Below are positions 23,301 through 33,000 of a stretch of DNA of 64,000 nt, piece by piece (the first letter of the stretch is position 1; every line of letters begins with the position of its first letter). The stretch is from Ciona intestinalis (lineage: Eukaryota; Chordata; Ascidiacea; Phlebobranchia; Cionidae), in the NCBI RefSeq assembly GCF_000224145.3, contig NC_020177.2:2807649-2871648 (forward strand), written 5' to 3'. The translations under genes were made by a program, and so were the position numbers. The notes beneath the pieces are model-generated. The model saw nothing but the letters and a program-made list of their open reading frames with translations. It searched no databases and was not told where the DNA came from.

Positions 23301-24777
23301 TGCTCTTTGTTTGCTACCAAAGGAAGCAAAAAAATAGTAAGAAAATGTGCCCCATCTTTCCCCACCCTACTATATATTAATATATGTTTATATGCAGCTG
23401 TGTTAACATACCGATCAGACAATGTCCCACCGGCAATGGAGCCAACCATAAACCCAAACATTTGAATTGAAATCAGCATAGGTGATAGCCATGCATCTCC
23501 ACAAACCAACGAAAACTGTAGAAAGGTATACAGTATACTATGGGGTAAGATGGCATAGCAATAAGACCTAAATCCTCTATATCTTGATCGTGTTTTAAAC
23601 AATTAACAACGTTCTTTTAGAGTCGCCATGATAAGGCTATATATAGTTCTGTACATATTATTGGTCAAATACCAAATGGGACGAGAAAAGAGAATGAAAA
23701 CGTGTTTCATCTTACAACACCCTACTAGAAGTGGTAAATAGAAATATTTTTAAAATGCAACAATTCTGTGTCAAATCCCGTGTCCCTACGTCGCTATTAC
23801 GCATGCGCAGAGGGTGGGAACAAATGTTATGCGCAATCAGCATTTAAAACTGAAGTTTCCAGTTCACCGTAAAGTAAATAAGATATAGTAGGGTGGGGGA
23901 GATGGTGGACCTTTTCATTCCATTTTGTTGTCACATTTGGTACTATACAAAAAACAATCAAAGAATAATAAAACCGTATCCGCACGACTTCCATAGACTG
24001 TTGTTATTAATTTTTTAAATTACGATAAGGATATTTTGATATTATCTGCTAAAAGTGTCCCGTTTTCCCCCACTCTACTATATACGACGTAACCACTCTA
24101 CAGCTATAATGTGCAGCTTATACGTGGTATGGTGTCATGTCTCACTTCTGTGCTAATGGATTCTACAGCACTGGGTTTCAAAAAACGCCAGCTTTCACAA
24201 CGAGTGGCGTTATTGTCTTCTAAATCACTTGAATTGTAACTCGAGTCGTTGTGCAAATAACACTGTCTCGGAATTGGTTCAATAGCATCTAAATCCAGAC
24301 TAAGAAATACGAAATGTTAGTGCCAGCAATTAGATCAAAACTGTGTTTATTTTTAGTAGGATTGGGGAAGATGGGACACCTTCGGCAGATAATATCCAAA
24401 TATCTTGATCGTGTTTTAAACAATAACAACGGAAGTCGTGAGGATACGGCTTTATATTTTTTTAATGTTCTTTATTTACTAGCAAATGGAACGAGAAAAT
24501 AGAATAAAAAGGTGTCCCATCTTCCCCAACTTACTATATAATAAAATATATTTTAAATACCATCGTCAGTCTCATATTCAAATATAATTCAAACATAATC
24601 TAACCTTGTATCTGTGGCGTTTTCGTCGGTATTTTGCAAGCAATGATATCCAGGCACATACGTCAGAAACACGTTTTCATAAAGAGGGGACACGCCAATA
24701 ACTGCTGTAAGACAGAGTAGAGAAATTGCGAGTTTGTAATAAGTTCCACATGTGCTTGATCTTTGCTCGTCGTCCAT
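17367..24777 (-). CDS. SLC22-family organic ion transporter, one apparent frameshift
   Basis: Ten exons on the minus strand: 24777-24605, 24299-24146, 23515-23412, 21558-21404, 20840-20669, 20340-20211, 19761-19646, 19216-19003, 18515-18333 and 17548-17367; about 527 residues if the shift is ignored. It shows the SLC22 plan: TM1 after MDDEQRSS; a large glycosylated, Cys-containing extracellular loop (exons 1-2, NDSSYNSSD, NNAT); the signature GGTLSDRFGRRP across exons 3-4; a central loop (exons 6-7, RRRTFILSYAW); FYGLTFNTNNLGNN; TGDLFPTMMRNQAYG; and a C-terminal LPETKGLPLPET. These proteins move organic cations, anions or carnitine across the plasma membrane. Exon 8 is 214 bp where the phases require 215: near 19118 the sequence reads GAATTCCC where family homology wants one more base. 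It is either a recent pseudogene or a consensus error; all other exons and splice sites are intact. Confidence 0.85.
17617..17808 (-). mobile_element. Cimi-1-like MITE, reverse
   Basis: Complete with TA flanks, in the last intron of the SLC22 gene. Confidence 0.88.
17858..18014 (+). mobile_element. Cimi-1-like MITE, subfamily 2, worn
   Basis: Core with CACTTTTTAGAGTCTCGG and a worn right end; the left end is missing. Confidence 0.55.
18017..18209 (+). mobile_element. Cimi-1-like MITE, forward
   Basis: Complete; begins at the end of the previous copy, sharing its TA. Confidence 0.87.
18759..18952 (-). mobile_element. Cimi-1-like MITE, reverse
   Basis: Complete; between SLC22 exons 8 and 9, about 50 bp from the exon 8 donor. 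Confidence 0.87.
19238..19401 (-). mobile_element. Cimi-1-like MITE, worn
   Basis: TAGTTTGGCTAAGATAGGAC at the left, core recognisable, right end lost. Starts 22 bp from the SLC22 exon 8 acceptor. Confidence 0.65.
19999..20192 (-). mobile_element. Cimi-1-like MITE, reverse
   Basis: Complete, with a short internal duplication around GACCGTTGTTATTCC. Ends 19 bp from the SLC22 exon 6 donor. Confidence 0.86.
20385..20647 (+). mobile_element. SINE-like repeat
   Basis: Partial head (GGGTTCAAGGCTCGTCCC) through to an ATTCATTCATT tail, in the intron between SLC22 exons 5 and 6. Confidence 0.8.
20998..21150 (-). mobile_element. SINE-like repeat, internally deleted
   Basis: TATAACACGGGTGTTCTG and GCTTACGAGTTACCACG, then a jump to head sequence (GGTTATAAGAGACAGGC). 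Confidence 0.65.
21206..21382 (+). mobile_element. Cimi-1-like MITE, forward
   Basis: Nearly complete, about 20 bp from the SLC22 exon 4 donor; internal 10-15 bp deletion after the left end. Confidence 0.82.
21631..21822 (-). mobile_element. Cimi-1-like MITE, reverse
   Basis: Complete; left end TAGTAGAGGTTGGGGGGGGG. Confidence 0.85.
21936..22129 (+). mobile_element. Cimi-1-like MITE, forward
   Basis: Complete; SLC22 intron 3. Confidence 0.86.
22145..22885. mobile_element. Possible solo LTR fossil
   Basis: Starts TGTTAG, ends CTACA and is followed by TTGGTGACCCAACGTGG, which resembles the leader/primer-binding region of Ty3/gypsy-like elements. No gag or pol frame is recognisable downstream and no second LTR was seen. 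Old, non-coding remnant in SLC22 intron 3; tentative. Confidence 0.3.
23183..23372 (+). mobile_element. Cimi-1-like MITE, forward
   Basis: Complete; about 40 bp from the SLC22 exon 3 donor. Confidence 0.85.
23536..23727 (+). mobile_element. Cimi-1-like MITE, subfamily 2
   Basis: TACTATGGGGTAAGATGGC at the left, CTTTTAGAGTCGCC core, CTTACAACACCCTACTA at the right; 20 bp upstream of SLC22 exon 3. Confidence 0.78.
23886..24080 (-). mobile_element. Cimi-1-like MITE, reverse
   Basis: Complete; SLC22 intron 2. Confidence 0.86.
24354..24536 (+). mobile_element. Cimi-1-like MITE, forward
   Basis: Fills most of SLC22 intron 1; lacks about 12 bp of the core. Confidence 0.84.
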
Positions 24778-24941
24778 CTTTATGTTATTTCTATGTAACT
24801 ATACAGAAATCTATTTTAAGCCTAAGCCTGGTTCGATACGACGTTTTTTGGGGGGGGGTCGTTCTCGTCTAACTAGTCGCCGATTTATTCGATTTTGGTT
24901 TTTAGTTGCAAAAGTTTAGTCGGTAGATTTTGACCGGCTAA

Positions 24942-25060
24942 AGGTGGCTGTACACGCAGTATCCGGAATTCGTCCGTTTTGTCTGTTTTGTCCAGATTTC
25001 GCTGCCGCATGCGGAATTGGACATGCGAATTCACACGCCGGATACTGTGTACAGCCACCT
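24942..25060. mobile_element. PIF/Harbinger-like MITE with TAA target-site duplication
   Basis: 119 bp element with inverted ends AGGTGGCTGTACAC and GTGTACAGCCACCT, flanked by TAA on both sides (24939-24941 and 25061-25063). The arms continue imperfectly inward (CAGTATCCGG / CCGGATACTG). TWA duplications of 3 bp are typical of PIF/Harbinger. Non-coding. Confidence 0.82.
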
Positions 25061-25799
25061 TAACTTCTGTGAAGCACAGAAACTTAGTCGGCCGTCTAGA
25101 AAAAAACGACCAACTTAAGTCCGAGACGAGAATACCACCTCTTGTGTAGCGGTTAACTTTTACTTAATGCATTAAGCTTGTCTATTAAACGTATATGGAC
25201 TATATCACCTGGTGAAAAATTGTAGGCAGATAAGCTCATTAATGCTGGGCTGTTTTTACTGTTTTCTGTAGCTTATTGTCGTTTGTCTAATAAGAGTTGT
25301 AGACCTAGCGTTATGAAATGGTTACTGTTCTTCTGTAGTCATTATTGCTGTTTAGCTGGAGTGCGAAATATGTAAGGCGAGAATGGAGCGAACCGCGTAG
25401 CGGCTCTGCGACTATTAGCTGCTGTTGAGATTGGTGCTAGCCAGAAACTTTACTGTACCCCCAAAACTAGCACGAGGTGTATGAAACATAATACCCCTGT
25501 TAAAACGACTGTCTTTTTTCTGCCCCCTGCTCTAACCGCGATAAACCGTCACTATGGTTGCGTGTGTTTGACAGGTCTGTATATCGTGTTTGATCACTGC
25601 AGACTTGTTTGCATAACTAAACGTGTAAACAGCATGGTGTATGGTTTCTATACGCTTGATTCCTGTGCTGTAGGCTATTATCGACTTATAGTCTTAACTA
25701 CCTTACGTCTGACTGTCGTACTTGTAGTACAGTCTCCAGTGTATTAGCTGTACTGCAGTTAAGCGTTATACACTCTATTTTTAGTATAAAGCTATATTT

Positions 25800-25925
25800 G
25801 AATAAATGAATGAATGTAACTTCCTTTATCCTCGTGTCGCCGGAAAACGACAGTCGTTATAACACGGGTGTTTTGTTTAATATATACCTCGTGCCAGCTT
25901 ACGAGTAACCAAGCATGTTACTTGC
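25800..25925 (-). mobile_element. SINE-like repeat, 3' part
   Basis: AATGAATGAATGTAACTTCC, CGACAGTCGTTATAACACGG and CTCGTGCCAGCTTACGAG; head absent. Confidence 0.75.
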
Positions 25926-26670
25926 TTTTGTACAGACAAAATCGCTACTTGTGCAAGCATCTGGTCTTCTCGTTTTAATTACTACTAATGAATGCATGAG
26001 TGACATATTAATCCTCGCCTGGCGGGGCAAATAACATCGTTATAACACCAAGGTGATCCTAGAATACAGATATTCTAGCGGCCATTTTCGATACCTTCTA
26101 CTGGTACCACTAACCTAAAATTTGGACACTGTACTAACTAAACCCCAGCGGTACCGATTCTAAAATGAAAAATTTAAAATTCGAAAAAATATTAATTATG
26201 AATATTAATATTCGTCATAAAAACATATTTATAGAATTTTCTCCCGATCCAGCTTCGAATATGTTATAGCGCTAAGTGATACCTAAAATGGGGTGTCACA
26301 TTTCATTTACATTGTGCCAGCTTATGAGCTAGCATGTAATGAGTTTACATTCATGAAACATTATCCATAAGTGACCACTGAGAAAATACGTGATTTCTGT
26401 CAAAATTTTTATTGAAATGATTAAAATTTCATACATTTGAACATTAAAAAATACGCGAAAAATACAACCAACCTTAAAACACGATTTTAAAAATACACAA
26501 AAACTAGGGCTACTTGCAATATAAAATTAACTACGTGAAGTAAAATTATTGCATTAGTTGATTTTCGCTTCTTATATGGAGATACCTATATTACTGCTAA
26601 GTGCATTAAACATGCATATTATGTTGTTGCCTGATTGAAACGAAATTGCAAGATTTTAAACGGATAATTA

Positions 26671-26855
26671 TTGGGGTAAGACGGGATACCGGTAGCATCT
26701 AAAAGCCTATATTTTCTGATCGTGTTTTTAACAAGTAACAGCGTTTTTACAGTCGTTGGGGCTATGGTTGTATAATTCTTTAATTATTTTTGTTTTCTAC
26801 AAAATAAGACGGGAAATGTGAATAAAAACATGTCCCATCTTACCCCATCCTACTA
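26671..26855 (+). mobile_element. Cimi-1-like MITE, subfamily 2
   Basis: Left end ATTGGGGTAAGACGGGATAC, right end CATCTTACCCCATCCTACTA; 230 bp beyond the IQCE stop codon. Confidence 0.78.
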
Positions 26856-27087
26856 TACATAGTGCAAAGTATATGGATGTATGAAAAACATCCATAAAAA
26901 ACACCCTATGCTCTATGTCGAGCGGATAAAATGCTCCGTGCACAGTGTACTCATATACAGCACGATTTTTCACAACATAGTTAAATTTTAGCGAAAAAAC
27001 GAGTAACAGTTGAATTTTTAGGTTGACATTATTATTAAAGGTAGGCATATGAAGATTAAATTGGAAACAAAAATAAATCCCACGCGC

Positions 27088-30000
27088 TCAGTCAAGCGTG
27101 TAGTCATGTGACTGTTGAGAAGAATATTTTCTTCTACTTGACGAACTTCCAGCAGTTGACGGTCTTGAACTGAAACAATTAGAAGAATTAAAACTAGACT
27201 TGTGGGGTAACGGTTAAGGACACTAATGCCTTTTTTGCCTTTTAAAAGATTGCAATTTGTTTAAAATAAAATTGTAGTTTTGCTCCGAGATTTTTGTTTT
27301 TGTAAAAATTTGAAGAAAATTTGAATTCCTATTTTTTGTTTTAAAACGTGGTAAAACAAGTGGGAACAAGCACTGTTAGGGGTCAGCGCACTGTTAGGGG
27401 TTGCTACCATTGAAACAATTGGAAGAATTAAAACTGGACTTGTGGGGTAACGGTTAAGGACACTAATGCGATCACCCAAAAAATGTTCCTGAAACTGTTT
27501 TTAACAATTGACAACACTCTTTTAGAACTGTAAGACTACGGTTATTTAATCCTCTAAATATTCTTTGTACACTACCAAATGGGTCTAGAAAAGGGAATAA
27601 AAACATGTTCCATCTTACCCCAACCTACTATATATATCCACAAGTATTAAACAAACCTTGCTTTTATTATTTTATCCCGGGTCACAAAATCTTCACGTGC
27701 AATATGTCCCCGCATTGCCGCTTGTAGATTACTGAGGTTTTCCTCATCTAAACTGTCATCTGTGGAGAAAACTACTTGTTAAAAATACCAATAATTGGTA
27801 AAAAATTATAAAATTATATTCGGATGAATGTATAGTAGAGTGGGGTAAGATGGGACACCTTTAGCACATAATATCAAAATATCCTGATTGTGTTTTAAAC
27901 AATTAACAACGGTCCATAGGAGTCGTGAGGATATAGTTTTATAATTATGTGAAGGTTCTCTGTTTTCTAATAAATGGGATGGGAAAATGGAACGAAAAGG
28001 TGTTCTATCTTCCCCCATTCTACTCTATGTGTCTTTGGGCATTGATTGCCACAATACAGTTGACATAAATTGGTTGTCATAACTTTCAAATAAAACTAAA
28101 TAAAAATCTTATAAAAAGTATATGTTTATATAAAAAAAAATACTTTTTTTAAAAATAGTTGTCAAAATTGTAAGAAAGAAATTTTCAGATAAAAAAATAA
28201 AAAATAAAACACTTTTATGATCTTACCTCCTAAGTCCTCCACCTCTTCCAATGTTCCAAGGCTTGAAACGCTTCTCGGAGTTGTAGGTCTTGATCTTCTT
28301 CCGGATGCGGATGTTGGTCTGGAGGATCCGCTCTTCACGAAGTCCTCACGAGCAAGATGACCCCTGAAGGCGGATTGGAGGAAGGAGACGGATTCTTCTT
28401 CTTCCTCTTCCTGAAAAATGAGGATTAGATTATTTTTGTATAGTAGGGTTATGTAAAAAAAAATTGTACTTTTGGGTAAGATGGAACATCTTTGGCACAT
28501 AATATCCAAATATCCTTATCGTGTTCTAAACAATTAACAACGATATATGGGAGTCGTGAGGATACGGTTTTATAATTCTTTAAATGTTCTTTGTTTACTA
28601 CTAAATGGGACAAGAAAATAAAATTCAAAGGTGTCCCATCTTTCCCCACCCTACTATATGTTTATATTTGAAGATGAAACTGTTTTACACACTTCGTGCT
28701 CGCTTACGAGTTACTGTTACTACACTTGTACCTTTGTGGGCTGTGGCTGATTATTTTTGGGGTGTATATAATTCTAATTTTGTAAAACAAAAAATTAATT
28801 TTTACCATTCTATTCCTATGTTTCTTCCAATGCCTCTGTATTGAAGTTGCCGCCTTTTCTCGTTTAATTTCAAGGTGTTTGCGCTCGATTGCTTGCGCTG
28901 CTTCTTGACGGCGTGCATCAGACCTTCTCTTTCTGTGTTCAAAAAAGTTAGCTAACAATCTTATAGTCTAAATATAAATCTAATGTGTGTGTATACAATT
29001 GATTAAATTATATATATTACAATATATATATATTTCAAAATTTAAAAAAAAAATTACTTAATTTTAAAAAAATCCCGCAAAAAAATCAAAAAATCGGCTT
29101 ATGGCAGTTTAAAAAAAGTTGTAAAAATATGTAGTTATTTAATTCATTAAATAATTTTACCAATAGTTTTTTATCCATAAAAATTATACTAAAATTTTAA
29201 AAAAAATTCAAAAATTCAACATTTTTATGTTTAAATACCAACCAAAACTTCGTTCGGATAATTTTTTGTTAAAAAAAAACGTCTTAATTAATTAGAAAAA
29301 ATATCTGGTAACGAATAGTATTTACCGCAAAATTTCTTGTCTGTTTTCTTCTGTAGATTTTAACTTTAACTGTTTCAACAAATCGTTATTTTCTTCTTTT
29401 GTTTTTTCAATTGATTCTTCCAGCTTTTCAATTTTAAGTCTAAAACAAAAAGGAATTATCTAATACAGTTTCCAATGTGGGGTGTGGAAAAATTTCATTG
29501 TTTGTAAAAAATGCAAAAAAATAATTACCCACAAGGTAACATACACAGTAACTCTGGCACGATGTGTATGAAATAGAACACCCGTGTTATAACGGCTGTC
29601 GTTTTCCGGCCATGCGAGAATAGAGCATGTTACATTCATTCGTTTTACATTAAAGGTGCCTTGGAACAATGGTAAATGCGCCTACCTGTAGCCCAGAACA
29701 TACAGGATATCAAGTAAGCATTTCCGAAGTGTATGAAACAGAACACCCATGTTATAATGACTGTCGTTGCCCCGCCATGTGTTGATAAATAGTTACATTT
29801 AAACCCCTTAATTTTGGAGCGAAAATAATTTTGTCATTTTTTTTCTAAATTCTAAATTTAATATTTTATGATCAAACTCACAATTGCTCGCTGTTTTCAT
29901 TCCGTAGCTCGTTCTTCTCCTCTTTGAGCCTCCGGAGAACTTTCTTAAGTCGATCCTGCTCTTCCTGGAAACGATCCTGCTCCTCTGCGATCACGAGAAT

Positions 30001-33000
30001 AAAATGATCATGATCACAAAAAAATTATCATGAAATATTACAATCATGGTTATGAATATGAAATTAGCATGTAAATGGTCACAATCACAAATAAAAAATA
30101 TAAAATGATCATGATTACAAAAATATCATGAAAATATCATAATCATGAAAAAATAATCACAATAATGGTCACAATTTCACATTATGATCACAAAAACTAC
30201 CATAAAAATATCATAATCATGAAAAAACAATCACAATAATGGTCACAATTTCACCTTATTAATACGAAATATTCGACCACAAAAATTATCATGAAACAAT
30301 CACAATTATGAAAACATCATAATCATGCTCACAATCATAAAATATGATCATAAAAATATCATGATCCAAAAAGTATTAAAAATCACAATTCACAACAAGA
30401 CTACTATCACGAAAATGATCACAACCATGAACACATGTGATATCATATCACAAACACTCACCATCAATCTTTATTTTTTCACCAGATTTTAACTTTTTGA
30501 TGAGAGTCACCAATTCCATTCTGTTTAGTGCACTGTATTCTATAATTGAAACATTTTAATATATAAATAAATCTATAAACTTAACTTTATCCTTGCATAG
30601 TCGGAAAACGACAGTCGTTACAACACAGGTGTTCTGTTTCAAACACATCGTGGCAGCTTACGAGTTACCAAGTATGTTACTTTGTGGGTGGCTATCTTTT
30701 GGGAGTTTTTCCATTTTTTTATGTGTGGCTGATAATTTTGACAAACCATGAGTGACCACTGGGCTGGAGCAATTGCTGTAAAGTGTTTTGCCCAAAAGCA
30801 CATAGGCCCACAAACAATGAAATCTCTCATTATATATTAGGTAGGGCTTGATTTTTGTTTGTTACGTTTTCCGTAGCACCAGACCCTGGCTGTATTTTTT
30901 ACACAAGAATCGCTCAACTCTATGCACCAGACCAGGGTCAGAATTTATTACAATTATTATTTAATATATATCAGTTTAGAATGAACAGAATTTAAAACAC
31001 TATACACAACCAAAACTTACTTATTTCACTTTTATCTTCTGAATCGTCATCAATCATATTGCCATCTATTGCTTGTTCCAAGTCACGCCTTAAGCAGTGA
31101 TTGTCTTTTTGCAGTTGGGTGTTTTCGGACGTTAATTTTACAACCGAGCGACGTAAAGCGCTCAATTTTTCCGATTTCGTCATTCCTTCTTCATCTGCCC
31201 TGTTGGTATGGGTTTTTATGACATCATAGTTGATGTATGATATCATTATAGGGTTACTTACTCAAAATTTTCGGCGTTTTCCTTTTTTAAAGCGTCCTGA
31301 AGCCTCATTACCTGTTAACAAAATGGGTTAAACATGGGGTAGAATTTACACCCAACAACCCTGTACTTTACCCCATAACGTGTGAAACATGGGGTAGAAT
31401 TTACACCCAGTACTTTACTACATAACGTGTGAAACATGGGGTAGAATTTACACCCAACACCCCGTACTTTACTACATAACGTGTGAAACATGGGGTGGAA
31501 TTTACACCCAACACCCCGTACTTTACAACATAACGTGTAAAACATGGGGTGAAATTTACACCCAACACCCCGTACTTTACCACATAACGTGTGAAAAATG
31601 GGGTGGAATTTACACCCAACACCCCGTACTTTATTACATAACGTGTGAAACATGGGGTGGAATTTACACCCAACACCCCGTACTTTACAACATAACTTGT
31701 GAAACATGGGGTGGAATTTACACCCAACACCCCGTACTTTACCACATAACGTGTGAAACATGGGGTGAAATTTACACCCAACACCCCGTACTTTACCACA
31801 TATTGTGTGAAACATGTATAAACATACAACATGAAACATACACCACATAACCTAGCAAACATAATATTGCAACTGCATTTATAATCCAATAAATTAAAAA
31901 AATTATTCTTTTTTTAAAAAGGGGGTAAATAGCGACCCCTAAAACCCCTTGAACACGCCACTGCCTACCTCATCTAAATATGAAGCTTTTGCAGCCTTTG
32001 CTTTGCTCCTTAGTGTCTTAATCCTCTCCTTAGAAGCCTGGAGTTCATCCTCCTTTTCCTGCATCTTCTTCTCCAACTTCATCTGTTTTTGCTTCATTGT
32101 CACAAGAACAACTTTTTCACCTCCGGGTTTCGATTTTCCAGATTCGACAGCCTGGAACGTGGGAATATTATAAAAAACTAATTGAACCACTGGCATTCTG
32201 AATGAATGTAACTTGCTTTATTTTCGCTTAGAAGGAAAACGACAGTCGTTATAACACGGGTGTTCTGTTTCATACACCACGTGCCAGGTTAAGAGTTACC
32301 ACGTTCCACGTATGTAACTTTGTTGGTGTGTTTTTCTGTTACAATTAAGACAACCCATTAGTGACCACTGGACACATATCCCCACAAAGGTTTTAAATTT
32401 GTAAAACCCCATAAAAGCTAGTTTTCTATAACATAACTAGTAAAAAACTTGTTTAACCCAAATCACACCAATAACCTATAACGGAGTACTTTTCTTATAA
32501 AACTTATCAAAATTTAAATTTTAACAATAAATAAAAAGAAAAAGACAGACAATTATTAGTTCCCGTTTTACCAAAGCGTGTTCTAGTAGTTGGTCAATTG
32601 ATTTGTCCTTTCTTAAATTTTCTTCTTCTAATCTTCGAACTTTCGATTTTAGATTGTCATATTCGCCTTTTTGCGACGAAATAGTCTAAAAAAAATGAAA
32701 TTATGTCAAGGTAGTTTTAGTTATATAACCCCATATTTATTTAAATACTTGTTTTTGCTTTATTTTTTAGGTGTATAACCCCCCATATATTTATTTAAAC
32801 AAATGTTTTACTTGTTTTTTTTTGAGGTGTATAACCAATAACCCCATATATTTATTTAAACAATTGCTAATTGTTTTTACTTGGTGGTTTTAAGTATACT
32901 CTTTGAAACATAGGGGTACTTAGTTCAAGGCTCGGTGGTGGGGAAAGCCGAAAAGAATATGTATTAGCTTTTTTCTGTCAGTTGGTTTTCAAATCAAGGT

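Larger units (their letters stand above)
24778..26670. other. Intergenic region between SLC22 and IQCE
   Basis: Upstream region of the minus-strand SLC22 gene. It contains a G10 run (24848), a small palindromic transposon (listed separately), SINE tails at 25460-25530, 25800-25925 and 25985-26060, and very AT-rich DNA at 26150-26640. Scattered open frames (for example 25481-25747) overlap SINE sequence and have no splice context, so no gene is called. Confidence 0.6.

Noticed and set aside
29998-30450. CRISPR-like or regulatory array
   Set aside because: Irregular AT-rich drift repeat without constant repeats or unique spacers; a eukaryotic intron.
31315-31889. Two overlapping long minus-strand reading frames of 162-177 codons with a repeated FHTLCGKVRGVGCKFHPM-type motif
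   Set aside because: They are different frames of the same intronic 59 bp minisatellite in IQCE, with no splice sites and no independent coding signal.
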